A stretch of 39,606 nucleotides of DNA from Patescibacteria group bacterium UBA1370. Lineage in GTDB: Bacteria > Patescibacteriota > Microgenomatia > UBA1400 > PJMF01. The stretch is taken from assembly GCA_002306315.1 (NCBI GenBank), contig DBRK01000021.1, positions 1-39,606 of the forward strand. Direction: 5' to 3'. The position numbers were made by a program, and so were the translations under genes. The notes beneath the pieces were generated by a model. The model had not been told where the DNA came from and did not search any database. It was given only the letters and a program-made list of their open reading frames with translations. This document shows, piece by piece, positions 31,143 to 39,113 of the stretch; the first letter of the stretch is position 1, and every line of letters starts with the position of its first letter.

Positions 31143-31751
31143 ATGGCAAGATATACAGGACCAAAAAACAAACTAGCTCGCAAGATTGGTGAAGACCTCG
31201 GTCTCAAAGGCAATCCCCTTAAGGTTGCCAGGAGATTGATGATCCGCCCTGGGCAACATGGTGTTCGTGGCCGCCGCAAGCTGTCTGAATATGGTATTCA
31301 ACTCCAGGAAAAGCAGAAGGTGAAATATATTTACGGAATCCTTGAGCGGCAATTGCACCAGTTATATGTGCAGGCTAGCAAAAACCCGACCGCTACCGGC
31401 TCTGCTCTACTGAGTTTGCTAGAGCGTCGTTTGGATAACACCGTTTACCGATTGGGTTGGGCTCCGACCAGGGCAGCAGCCCGCCAATATGTTTCACACG
31501 GTTTAGTCAGGGTAAACAACAAAAAAATGGATGTGCCTTCCTATCGGGTCCAAGTAAATGACGTCATTTCTTTAACTGACAAAGCTATGAAAGTGCCGGT
31601 GATTGCCCAGATGCTTGACTCTGAAAATGCAGATGTTCCGTCATGGCTGGAACGCAAAAAGGCTGTGGGCAAGGTAGCAAAACTGCCTGTCCGCGAGGAT
31701 ATTAAAGAAGCTATCGAAGAGCAGCTAGTTGTCGAGTATTACAGTAGATAA
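31143..31751 (+). CDS. rpsD: 30S ribosomal protein S4
   Basis: 202 residues, standard. The N-terminal zinc cysteines found in some S4 proteins are missing. RRKLSEYGIQLQEKQKVKYIYGILERQ and the S4 RNA-binding motif LERRLDNTVYRLGWAPTRAAARQYVSHGLVRVNNKKMD are clear. S4 starts 16S 5' domain assembly and in E. coli represses the alpha operon. It starts 9 nt after rpsK. Confidence 0.98.
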   Translation: MARYTGPKNKLARKIGEDLGLKGNPLKVARRLMIRPGQHGVRGRRKLSEYGIQLQEKQKVKYIYGILERQLHQLYVQASKNPTATGSALLSLLERRLDNTVYRLGWAPTRAAARQYVSHGLVRVNNKKMDVPSYRVQVNDVISLTDKAMKVPVIAQMLDSENADVPSWLERKKAVGKVAKLPVREDIKEAIEEQLVVEYYSR

Positions 31752-31810
31752 GGAATTTTCAAAAAGTTGGTAACAAAAATAGTATAAAAATATTTCCAGA
31801 TACAGATTTT

Positions 31811-31825
31811 TCCGCTCCAGGCGGA
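31811..31825 (+). repeat. Short palindromic hairpin repeat, copy 2 (before rpoA)
   Basis: TCCGCTCCAGGCGGA, one base different from the copy at 13195-13209. It sits in the 99-nt rpsD-rpoA gap, 25 nt before the rpoA ATG and next to a purine-rich stretch (AGAGGAGAAACAAGGAG). A TATAAA at 31783-31788 nearby could be a weak -10. Confidence 0.55.
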
Positions 31826-31850
31826 AAGAGGAGAAACAAGGAGAAATAGT

Positions 31851-32795
31851 ATGAGCAAAGATATCTCAAACTACCCAACCATGAACCCCACCTTCCAGAT
31901 GGAAGAGAAGGTTTTGAATGAGGCTCGGGCAACCATTGTCATCGAGCCTCTCGAGCAAGGTTATGGCCACACTCTCGGCAATGCCTTGCGCCGGGTGCTG
32001 CTCAGTTCCTTGCCTGGACATGCTCTCACTAGCATGCGGGTTGAAGGCGCTGATCATGTTTACAGCACTGTTGAGGGCATGACCGAGGACGTGTTGGAGT
32101 TAAGTTTAAATGTCAAACAATTGCGCATTAAATCTGACAGCCAGGATCCGGGTGTGTTCCGCCTATCTGTTGCTGGTCCCAAAGAGGTGACTGCTGCTGA
32201 CATTGAGACTTCAGCCGGCTACGAAATCGTCAACAAAGACCAGCATATTGCCACCTTAGCTAAAGGGGCAAAACTGGAGGTTGAATTCACTGCCGAACCG
32301 GGCATGGGCTATGTAATTGCCGATGATCGCAAGGCAGCTTCTATCGGAGACATCATGCTTGATGCCCTCTATTCCCCGATTGTCAAAGTTTCCTATCAGG
32401 TTGAGCAGACTCGTGTCGGCCGCCGGACAGACTTTGATCGGCTGATCTTGGATATCGAGACTGATGGCACCATTGGCGCAGCTGATGCAGTCAAGCAGGC
32501 TGCGATGATTTTGGCCAAACAGTTTACTCAAGTATTTGATCCCGTAGTAATCCAAGAGGAGGAACCTGAAGAGGAACTCTCTCCGGAAGAAGCGGAAATT
32601 CTGCGTTTGACTGTTGAGGAACTAGATTTGCCTACCCGGATTGCCAATGCTCTGCGCAAAGGCGGCTTTAAGACTGTCGGCGACCTGGTTGTGGCCGACA
32701 AGGATGTCGTTGCCAAGGTCAAAAACCTCGGCGAGAAGAGTGTAGAAGTCATCGACGAAGCGTTGCAGAAGAAGGGAGTCCGGCTGGGAGGTTAA
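31851..32795 (+). CDS. rpoA: RNA polymerase alpha subunit
   Basis: 314 residues, standard. The N-terminal dimerisation domain has IVIEPLEQGYGHTLGNALRRVLLSSLPG and TRVGRRTDFDRLILDIETDGT. An acidic linker (~EEEPEEELSPEEAE) leads to the C-terminal domain LDLPTRIANALRKGGFKTVGDLV and NLGEKSVEVID. Residues matching E. coli Arg265, Asn268, Gly296, Lys298 and Ser299 are kept, so UP-element or activator contact is feasible. AAGGAG lies upstream. It lies between rpsD and rplQ as in most bacteria. Confidence 0.98.
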   Translation: MSKDISNYPTMNPTFQMEEKVLNEARATIVIEPLEQGYGHTLGNALRRVLLSSLPGHALTSMRVEGADHVYSTVEGMTEDVLELSLNVKQLRIKSDSQDPGVFRLSVAGPKEVTAADIETSAGYEIVNKDQHIATLAKGAKLEVEFTAEPGMGYVIADDRKAASIGDIMLDALYSPIVKVSYQVEQTRVGRRTDFDRLILDIETDGTIGAADAVKQAAMILAKQFTQVFDPVVIQEEEPEEELSPEEAEILRLTVEELDLPTRIANALRKGGFKTVGDLVVADKDVVAKVKNLGEKSVEVIDEALQKKGVRLGG

Positions 32796-32816
32796 TTCCA
32801 GAGTCCGGATATCGTT

Positions 32817-33329
32817 ATGAAACACCGTGTTAAAACCAAACAGCTCGGCCGTGATACCAACGCCCGCAAAGGGCTTTTGAGAAGCCTGGTACGCGAATTG
32901 GTGATCAATGGTGAAATCACTACCACTGCAGCCAAAGCCAAGGAAGCCAAGCGTTTAGCCGATAAGCTGATTGCTCGGGCTCAGGATGGCACTATTGCCA
33001 GCCGGCGCCAGCTACATACCTTTTTTGGCAAAAGGGATGTTGTCAATACTTTGATTGATCGGGTAGCTCCAGCTTTCACTGAGCGGACATCCGGTTTTAC
33101 CAGAATCAGCTCTGTTGGTATCCGGCGCGGGGATAATGCCCAGATGGTAAAGCTAGAGTTGGTTGAAAAACCGGCGACGACAGGAACTGTAAAGAATCCT
33201 GAGCCTAAGAAGCAGCCAGCTAGGAAGACTGCAACCAGAGCAGCATCTAAAAAAGCAGTTGCAGGTGCCAAAAAAACCATCGCACGCAAACCTGCTGCTA
33301 AAGCCAAGCCAACCAAGACTAAAGCCTAA
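32817..33329 (+). CDS. rplQ: 50S ribosomal protein L17 with Lys/Ala-rich tail
   Basis: 170 residues. MKHRVKTKQLGRDTNARKGLLRSLVRELVINGEITTTAAKAKE and GFTRISSVGIRRGDNAQMVKLELV make up the standard ~117-residue fold. From ~residue 118 a Lys/Ala/Pro/Thr-rich tail follows. L17 is located near the tunnel exit, so the tail may point to the cytoplasm. It starts 21 nt after rpoA. Confidence 0.97.
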   Translation: MKHRVKTKQLGRDTNARKGLLRSLVRELVINGEITTTAAKAKEAKRLADKLIARAQDGTIASRRQLHTFFGKRDVVNTLIDRVAPAFTERTSGFTRISSVGIRRGDNAQMVKLELVEKPATTGTVKNPEPKKQPARKTATRAASKKAVAGAKKTIARKPAAKAKPTKTKA

Positions 33330-33346
33330 TCCGGAGAAAATTGATC

Positions 33347-33814
33347 ATGCAAAAAACCTACATGCAGAAACCAGCTGAAATTAAACGCCATTGGCACCTC
33401 ATGGATGCCAAAGGCCAGGTTTTGGGACGCTTTGCAACTGAGGTAGCGACTAAACTAATCGGCAAACACAAGAAGGAATATACGCCTCATATAGATTGCG
33501 GCGATTATGTGGTTGTTATCAATGCTGCCGATATTGAGGTCACCGGCAACAAACGCCAGGATAAAAAATACTACCGCCACTCAGGTTTCCCGGGCGGGCT
33601 CAAAGTTCGGACATTTGATGAGATGCAGCGCGACTTCCCAGAAAGAGTTATTGAGATGGCAGTAAAAAACATGCTGCCAAAAAACAAATTGCAGGATTTA
33701 CGGCTAAACAGGCTTAAGGTTTATGCTGGCCCAGAACACAAGCATCAGAGCCAGCTGCCCAGCTCAACAAGTGAGACTTCTTCAGAAAATGACACAGTTG
33801 CGGAAAGCAAATAA
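33347..33814 (+). CDS. rplM: 50S ribosomal protein L13
   Basis: 155 residues from ATG 33347. An upstream in-frame TTG (33341) sits 5 nt after GGAG and cannot be fully excluded. IKRHWHLMDAKGQVLGRFATEVATKLIGKHKKEYTPHID is diagnostic, followed by KKYYRHSGFPGGLK and VKNMLPKNKLQ. A short acidic/Ser-rich C-terminal tail (SSTSETSSENDT) is extra. L13 is an early 50S assembly protein. rpsI follows after 8 nt, giving the usual rplM-rpsI pair appended to the alpha operon. Confidence 0.96.
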   Translation: MQKTYMQKPAEIKRHWHLMDAKGQVLGRFATEVATKLIGKHKKEYTPHIDCGDYVVVINAADIEVTGNKRQDKKYYRHSGFPGGLKVRTFDEMQRDFPERVIEMAVKNMLPKNKLQDLRLNRLKVYAGPEHKHQSQLPSSTSETSSENDTVAESK

Positions 33815-33822
33815 GGAAAATT

Positions 33823-34338
33823 ATGGCACTTAAACTTGGCAAGAAACAAAATAAAGTCAAAAAAGTGATCAAGAAGACTGCGGCCGCTTCTCCAGCACAG
33901 CGAGATAGCCGTTCTAAGGTTGATGCCGGAGTGACTATGCCCACTGGTGAATTCACCGAGGCAATAGGTCGCCGCAAGGTTGCAACAGCCCGCGTCCGAC
34001 TTTATGAGTCGGCTGGGGATTTTGTAGTTAATGGTAAATTGGCCGGTGAGTATTTCCGCTCATTAGCTGGTGCCTCCCAACGATACAGCGAACCTTTTGA
34101 GCTCACTAATACCAAAGGTAAGTACGTTTTCACTGCCAAAGTTGAAGGCTCAGGTATTTCTGCTCAACTCGAAGCCGTTATTCACGGTATTGCCCGTGCC
34201 TTGGTAAAACTTAATCCTGAAAACAGACCTTTCCTAAAGGAAGCTGGTATGCTTACCCGCGATCCACGGATGAAGGAAACTCGCAAGCCTGGGCGGGGTG
34301 GCAAAGCCCGCCGCAAGCGGCAATCACCGAAGCGGTAG
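33823..34338 (+). CDS. rpsI: 30S ribosomal protein S9 with N-terminal extension
   Basis: 171 residues against ~130. The family starts at EFTEAIGRRKVATARVRLY (~residue 43) and ends DPRMKETRKPGRGGKARRKRQSPKR; the terminal Lys-Arg contacts P-site tRNA. The first ~42 residues are a basic extension (KLGKKQNKVKKVIKKT). There is no in-frame ATG near the family start (the only one, in VTMPTGEF, is close to residue 39), so a shorter start is possible. The gene ends the cluster before a terminator. Confidence 0.95.
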   Translation: MALKLGKKQNKVKKVIKKTAAASPAQRDSRSKVDAGVTMPTGEFTEAIGRRKVATARVRLYESAGDFVVNGKLAGEYFRSLAGASQRYSEPFELTNTKGKYVFTAKVEGSGISAQLEAVIHGIARALVKLNPENRPFLKEAGMLTRDPRMKETRKPGRGGKARRKRQSPKR

Positions 34339-34353
34339 AATTTGCTTAGAAAC

Positions 34354-34385
34354 AAAAAAAGAAGCCTTCTGAGGCTGCTTTTTTA
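34354..34385. terminator. Bidirectional terminator between rpsI and the unknown gene
   Basis: A-rich AAAAAAAGAAGCCT (34354-34367) pairs with AGGCTGCTTTTTTA (34372-34385) across a TCTG loop with one mismatch. T-runs occur on both strands, so it can end rpsI transcripts (+) and the convergent gene at 34403-34786 (-). Confidence 0.8.
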
Positions 34386-34402
34386 GCGTAATTATCATCA
34401 GT

Positions 34403-34786
34403 TCATTCGGAAATATTTTTCCATCTCTTTATACATGATCCTAAATATGTATTTATATCTGCAAGAGTCCAACTTTCACCTTGGTCTTGCGTATCTATAT
34501 CGTATCCTGGACGGTAATATATATTACCTCCCAGAGTAATTTTCTTTACTTTTTCAGGCAATGAATAAAAAACTCTGATTCTTTCTATCAATAATGACTC
34601 CTGATTTAATGTAGGTTCATTTTTCTTTGCAGCAGAGATAAGAGATTCAATTGCTTCAGAAATTTTCCTTGCTTCTTGTGCCTGTAGTCCATCCCTAATA
34701 GTCTCTTTCAATTCCTGAAGAGTTCTCGTACTTGGCTCGTGTATTCCATGTGGGATTATCTTGTTTCCTTGTTCTCTATCTCTCAT
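34403..34786 (-). CDS. Protein of unknown function, AT-rich gene
   Basis: 127 residues, not recognised. The first half is charged and probably helical (RTLQELKETIRDGLQAQEAR, ISEAIESLISAAKKNEP); the second half has YRPGYDIDTQDQGESWTLAD. There is no signal peptide or membrane helix. Its base composition is clearly more AT-rich than the flanking genes, with more AGA/ATA-type codons. It reads in the same direction as the ABC operon, begins 23 nt after it and has its own extended -10 promoter 9 nt before ATG. It ends at the bidirectional terminator. This supports a real, possibly acquired, gene. Confidence 0.65.
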   Translation of the reverse strand: MRDREQGNKIIPHGIHEPSTRTLQELKETIRDGLQAQEARKISEAIESLISAAKKNEPTLNQESLLIERIRVFYSLPEKVKKITLGGNIYYRPGYDIDTQDQGESWTLADINTYLGSCIKRWKNISE

Positions 34787-34795
34787 ATAAATCAG

Positions 34796-34804
34796 AGTAT
34801 ATCA
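34796..34804 (-). promoter_or_regulatory. Extended -10 promoter of the unknown gene
   Basis: On the - strand TGA + TATACT (plus 34804 to 34796), ending 9 nt before the ATG. The sequence is the same as the mltG -10 element (TGATATACT). Confidence 0.5.
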
Positions 34805-34809
34805 CATTC

Positions 34810-35607
34810 TCAACTACTGGCACTAGAATACTGCTTCAAACTCCATCTCCAAGCCCGTAGACTAAACCAGAAAAAGCCCACTCCAAATAGAGTTGCCAAA
34901 ATCACGCTGTATGTCGGTGGCCGGTTTAGTAGCACCTCGCTGGGGATGGTAATCATCATACCCACCGGCACCAGGAAAAAAAGCACTAGGCGGACCGGTT
35001 CTAAATAAATATTGACCGGAAACCGCCCTAGCTGCATGAGGTCGCGGTAGAGCCAGGTAGCACTATCAATCTCGGTAGTGAGAATTCCCAGGCATAGAAT
35101 CAAGATATGCAGTGATGTGGCTATCAGCAGTCCGTTGGCCACCAACAAAAGATACCAGAGGAAAGATGCCAAGGTTATGTTGACCTCGAGCTGCATGACA
35201 ATCCAAATACTCAAAATAGTGGTGGGAATGATAAAAAGGGCATCATTAAAGTCCGGTTTGCCGGTTAAGGCCTGAAAGAGCGGACTAAGAGGTTTGGTCA
35301 AAACAAAGTCAAACTCGCCGTGACGCACATAGTGAGTAAAAATATAGACGCCGCGATAGGCAACCTGAGCTAAGACATCAATAAATTGATAGGTGAGGAA
35401 AAATATAACTATCTCGTCTGTTGTATAGCCAGCGAATTCTTTGACCCGCGACTTTATCAAAAACAGCAGGAACAAAGTCATCGCCAGCCGGAAAATCTTG
35501 CCGATCATGAACAAGATGTTGCTGCCACGATTAACAAATGTTTCCTGCAGGGCATTGGCAGCTAGCAGTTTCCAAATCAGCCAGTAACGTTTGAGATTTT
35601 TTGTCAT
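34810..35607 (-). CDS. ABC-2 type permease B2 (COG3694-like)
   Basis: 265 residues with about six membrane helices. GEFDFVLTKPLSPLFQALT, after TM2, is the 'G-x-L-x-KP-(L/V)-(S/N)' motif shared by all four permeases of the operon. The following LT...FND and the C-terminal end WSLKQYSSASS pair it with permease B1 (37502-38302), suggesting paralogy. The family (DUF990/ABC-2_6) serves as membrane part of drug or lipid/polysaccharide exporters; substrate unknown. It starts 6 nt after A2 and is the last gene of the operon. Confidence 0.85.
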   Translation of the reverse strand: MTKNLKRYWLIWKLLAANALQETFVNRGSNILFMIGKIFRLAMTLFLLFLIKSRVKEFAGYTTDEIVIFFLTYQFIDVLAQVAYRGVYIFTHYVRHGEFDFVLTKPLSPLFQALTGKPDFNDALFIIPTTILSIWIVMQLEVNITLASFLWYLLLVANGLLIATSLHILILCLGILTTEIDSATWLYRDLMQLGRFPVNIYLEPVRLVLFFLVPVGMMITIPSEVLLNRPPTYSVILATLFGVGFFWFSLRAWRWSLKQYSSASS

Positions 35608-35613
35608 TTTCCA

Positions 35614-36414
35614 CTAGTGTCCCTGCGCCGAATAACTGCGGATGCCTCTTCCCCAGACAATTTTAACTATAATTGCAAATACCACAATCCAAAAAGCCAG
35701 GACTGCTGAGTGCAGAAGGGTTTCACTGCTATCGATTCTGCCTAAGAACAGCTGCGACTGCATATAAGCGAAGTAGGGGAAGGGAGTTAGAAAAAGCACC
35801 CTGGTAAGCACCTCAGGCAAGATGTCGAGCGGATAGAGATTGCCGGCAGTGAAACTGACAATCATAAAAAATAAAAACCTCGGTCCCCAGATATCTGGAC
35901 TCCAGAAGCCAATCGCTCCAAAAAGCAGTGTAATCAGAAAATTCAGCACTGCTCCCCCGATAAGCCAGAGTACGAACAGGGTAGCGATTGCAGCCGAGGG
36001 AATAACCAGCGGTGGCTGAAAAATCAAATACAACCCCAGCGACTCAAAAATAATAAAACCAAAATTCTTGAGTTTATCTGCCACATCCTGCGCAGCCAAA
36101 TAGAGGTAAACACTTACCGGTTTAACCAGCACATTGCTGAGTTCACCGGTGTAAACGGTCCGAGCCAAGCCATTCAGAGCTGTGGCTAGAATAATACTCT
36201 GAGCAACAGAAGCGACAAAAATATAAGTGATCATTTGGGCATTAGTATAAGAAAAAACCTCATCGGCCGAGCCGAAAATCACCGTCCATAGTGTCAGCGA
36301 CATCAGGGTAAGTAGAAATTGCCGAAAACGCCACAAGAGAATATTAACCCGGTAAACCAGGCCGGTTTCCCAGGAAATCTTCAGAAGGCTCCAGTATTTT
36401 CGTAACGATTTCAT
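35614..36414 (-). CDS. ABC-2 type permease A2 (COG4587-like)
   Basis: 266 residues from ATG 36414; an in-frame TTG at 36429 is a poorer start, and 266 equals the length of the sister permeases. Six helices are predicted. KPVS in GELSNVLVKPVSVYLYLA is the shared motif after TM2. The C-terminus RGIRSYSAQGH resembles that of permease A1 (38306-39106). It probably forms a heterodimer with B2, the next gene. It starts 36 nt after the ATPase stop with no evident promoter. Confidence 0.85.
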   Translation of the reverse strand: MKSLRKYWSLLKISWETGLVYRVNILLWRFRQFLLTLMSLTLWTVIFGSADEVFSYTNAQMITYIFVASVAQSIILATALNGLARTVYTGELSNVLVKPVSVYLYLAAQDVADKLKNFGFIIFESLGLYLIFQPPLVIPSAAIATLFVLWLIGGAVLNFLITLLFGAIGFWSPDIWGPRFLFFMIVSFTAGNLYPLDILPEVLTRVLFLTPFPYFAYMQSQLFLGRIDSSETLLHSAVLAFWIVVFAIIVKIVWGRGIRSYSAQGH

Positions 36415-36450
36415 GATGGATGGCGACAAGCGGGTTTTCTGAACTTTTGG

Positions 36451-37464
36451 TTATTTAACCGGCGTATTTTTGGCATCACCAAAAACCTCGCGGATAATGG
36501 CTTCAATTGGCGGCTCCTCAATGTTTAGGTCTTGAACTGGCAATTTGTTGAGAATTTTGCCGGCTTGAACAGTCGCAGTTTTCCGGGGAACCAGCAGTGT
36601 GGCGGTGTAAGCTGAGCCATCTTGGGCGAACTCTTTAATTTGGCCAAAAGTTTTCAGATCTTTTTCTTTGACTTCCTTGGAAAACACTAAGGAAAGGATT
36701 TTGTTGCGGGCATATTTGTCGATGATGTTCTGTAGTTTGCCATCAAAAATCTTCCGGCCTTTGTCAATGATAATTGCTCTTTCGCAGAGCTCCTTGACGT
36801 CATCCATGTAGTGGCTGGTGAGGATGATTGTCGCCTTAAATTCTTTGTTGTACTGTTTGATAAAGTCGCGGAGAATCTTTTGCATGACAACATCCAGACC
36901 AATAGTGGGTTCGTCCAAGAAAAGCACCTTGGGGTTATGCAGCAAAGCCGCCACCAACTCAGCTTTCATCCGCTGGCCAAGAGAGAGTTTGCGGACTTGG
37001 ATATCTAAGATGTCGCGGATATCGAGTAAGTCAATTAGCCGGTCCAGTGTGGCTTGAAACTGTTTGTCAGGAATTTCGTAAATCGCCTTGTTGAGTAGGA
37101 AGGTTTCCATGGCCGGCAAATCCCACCACAGCTGGTTTTTTTGGCCCATCACTAGCGCAAACTGCTTCTGGAATTCACTTTTGCGGTCCCAGGGGTTGAA
37201 ACCCAGCACCCGGACTTGGCCGCTGGTGGGATATAGCAAACCGGACAAGACTTTGAGAGTGGTGGTCTTTCCAGCGCCATTCTGGCCAATGAAACCGACC
37301 ATTTCACCTTGTTTGATCTCGAAGCTAATATCGTCTACAGCCTTTATAACCTCGTATTTTCGGCTCCAAAGCGATTTGATGGAGCCTTTTAAACCCGGTT
37401 CTTTATGATAGACCTGAAAATACTTCTTAAGGTTTTTGACTGAGATTACCGTGTCTTTTGACAT
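36451..37464 (-). CDS. ABC transporter ATPase (COG4586/NatA-like)
   Basis: 337 residues from ATG 37464 (an ATG at 37470 lies only 1 nt after the -10, so I prefer 37464). Walker A GQNGAGKTT (60-68), signature LSLGQ (160-164), Walker B VLFLDEP (180-186, Glu185) and the H-loop His218 (TSHYMDD) are intact. An insertion before Walker A (EPGLKGSIKSLWSRKYE) is typical of COG4586. The C-terminal ~100 residues form the usual regulatory domain (EEPPIEAIIREVF). It powers the ABC-2 permeases. As the only ATPase in the operon it probably serves both permease pairs. Confidence 0.93.
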   Translation of the reverse strand: MSKDTVISVKNLKKYFQVYHKEPGLKGSIKSLWSRKYEVIKAVDDISFEIKQGEMVGFIGQNGAGKTTTLKVLSGLLYPTSGQVRVLGFNPWDRKSEFQKQFALVMGQKNQLWWDLPAMETFLLNKAIYEIPDKQFQATLDRLIDLLDIRDILDIQVRKLSLGQRMKAELVAALLHNPKVLFLDEPTIGLDVVMQKILRDFIKQYNKEFKATIILTSHYMDDVKELCERAIIIDKGRKIFDGKLQNIIDKYARNKILSLVFSKEVKEKDLKTFGQIKEFAQDGSAYTATLLVPRKTATVQAGKILNKLPVQDLNIEEPPIEAIIREVFGDAKNTPVK

Positions 37465-37471
37465 AGGCATT

Positions 37472-37477
37472 ATTGTA
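37472..37477 (-). promoter_or_regulatory. Internal -10 element before the ATPase gene
   Basis: TACAAT on the - strand, 7 nt before ATG 37464; no good -35. It would let the ATPase and downstream A2-B2 be transcribed apart from A1-B1, as leaderless mRNA. Confidence 0.35.
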
Positions 37478-37501
37478 GCGTACTTAGGCTGTAATTTGAC
37501 C

Positions 37502-38302
37502 CTAATTTCCGATCCCCGAATATTTTCGGATGCTCAGTTTGTAGAAACCAAGGCTTAGAAAGACTATGCCCAGGGAAAAAATCGCAAAATATCCGATTTT
37601 TAGCCAGTTAGGATCCCTGAGCAAGGTTTCTGTGGGCAAGGTAACGACCATCAGCACCGGAAAAATCAGAGAAAAAATCAGGGAAATCAAGCCGGTATAG
37701 ACAGAGGCTGGATACTCGTACAACTGTTTCAATCCAGGCATGATTTCAATAATGTTTTCCAAGCGGTCAAACCAAAATGCGCAAGTGGTTGTCAAAAACC
37801 ATGTAAAGTAGACAAACGTGCACGCGGCACTAAAAATAACCAGGAAAGCTAGAACCTGTTCCCCATTAGGTGTAATGCCCAGGTTTCGCAGGGAAATAAG
37901 GAGAACATAAAGACCAATGAAAAAGCGGGGAATATTGTTGTAGCTATTTCGCTGCGTCAAGATTAAATAAACCGAATTAACAGGTTTAAGGAGCAGATTA
38001 GAAAATGTGCCGTCATAAATCGTTGTACGATATTCTCGCATGTTTCCGTAGAAAAACCCCCAAAAGATTGTGTCAAACATAGAAAAGACACCCATAAATG
38101 CATAAAGCTCGTGTTTACTCCAGCCCGCGATTTCGCTACGGACACCTATTAACAGTGTGAAGAAAAAGAAATTAAAAGCCGTCCACATAATTGACACAAA
38201 AGTCCAGAAGAAAAAATCGCCACGATACTCCATCATCCGCATCACTTGCAATTTGCGGAAATGCCAAAAAAGTTGCCAGTATTTCTTGATATTTACTTTC
38301 AT
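37502..38302 (-). CDS. ABC-2 type permease B1 (COG3694-like)
   Basis: 266 residues, six predicted helices. GTFSNLLLKPVNSVYLILT is the shared motif; the LT...YNN that follows and LSIRKYSGIGN at the end match permease B2. The gene starts 3 nt after A1, so translation is probably coupled and the A1-B1 proteins form a heterodimer. It is separated from the ATPase gene by 37 nt. Substrate unknown. Confidence 0.85.
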   Translation of the reverse strand: MKVNIKKYWQLFWHFRKLQVMRMMEYRGDFFFWTFVSIMWTAFNFFFFTLLIGVRSEIAGWSKHELYAFMGVFSMFDTIFWGFFYGNMREYRTTIYDGTFSNLLLKPVNSVYLILTQRNSYNNIPRFFIGLYVLLISLRNLGITPNGEQVLAFLVIFSAACTFVYFTWFLTTTCAFWFDRLENIIEIMPGLKQLYEYPASVYTGLISLIFSLIFPVLMVVTLPTETLLRDPNWLKIGYFAIFSLGIVFLSLGFYKLSIRKYSGIGN

Positions 38303-38305
38303 AAC

Positions 38306-39106
38306 TTAACCGCCGGCTGATGCGTAGTGCAGTCTGGCTTTGTCATAAATAAAACTACTGATCAACCACATAGCGACTGCGGCTGCCAGCGCGTACAGAT
38401 AATCGAATAATGTCATTGCGTATGAGCCGTCCAGCACAGCAATGGGTATCGCGTAAAGGTATTTAAAGGGAGACGCCATGATGAGATCTTGCAGCCATGC
38501 CGGCAGAAAAGGCAAAGGCATCAGTGTCCCGCCAAAGAGGGCCACAAAAAACCACTTGAAATGTTCCAGACCATTCGAGCCTTCCAACCAGAAAGTAGCG
38601 TACGTGATCCAGAGGCCGATCATGTATTGGACCAGAAACGAAATTGCAAAAAGAAACAAAAACGGCAGCAGAGCGCTAAACTGCAGCGAAAATGCAAAGT
38701 CAGGGATAACTGATTTGACCACTGCCAGGAATAACAACAGCGTTGGCGCGTATATAAAAGCCGACAGGAACTTGTTGCTGATATGGGAGATGAGAATCAT
38801 CAGCGGAAATGAAAGCGGCTTGACCAGGTAAATATCCACCTTGCCTTCGCGGATTTGCTGAGAACGATACTCCTCGAAGTGGCTTTCCGCAAAGCGGTAG
38901 AGGATAGAAACCAGCATGTAATACTGAATTACCTGGCTCAGAGTGTAGCCGCGCAGTATGTTATCACCGCTGTAGATTGCTTTCCAGATAAATATCATGG
39001 TGATCGGTGGAATGATATCGATGAGCATCCACAGAAAGGTCTCCGCCCGGAATTGGATAGCGGTCATGATGGTCAGCCGGAAGAGAGCGTAAAGCTTTCT
39101 GAACAT
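38306..39106 (-). CDS. ABC-2 type permease A1 (COG4587-like)
   Basis: 266 residues from ATG 39106. The frame is open further up to an ATG at 39187, but those 27 residues (Pro/Asn-rich) are unlike the family. They would also start before the -10 at 39114-39119, so I use 39106. It has six helices; GKVDIYLVKPLSFPLMILI is the shared motif. The C-terminus YDKARLHYASAGG matches A2. It is the first gene of the A1-B1-ATPase-A2-B2 operon. Confidence 0.87.
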   Translation of the reverse strand: MFRKLYALFRLTIMTAIQFRAETFLWMLIDIIPPITMIFIWKAIYSGDNILRGYTLSQVIQYYMLVSILYRFAESHFEEYRSQQIREGKVDIYLVKPLSFPLMILISHISNKFLSAFIYAPTLLLFLAVVKSVIPDFAFSLQFSALLPFLFLFAISFLVQYMIGLWITYATFWLEGSNGLEHFKWFFVALFGGTLMPLPFLPAWLQDLIMASPFKYLYAIPIAVLDGSYAMTLFDYLYALAAAVAMWLISSFIYDKARLHYASAGG

Positions 39107-39113
39107 AATTTTT

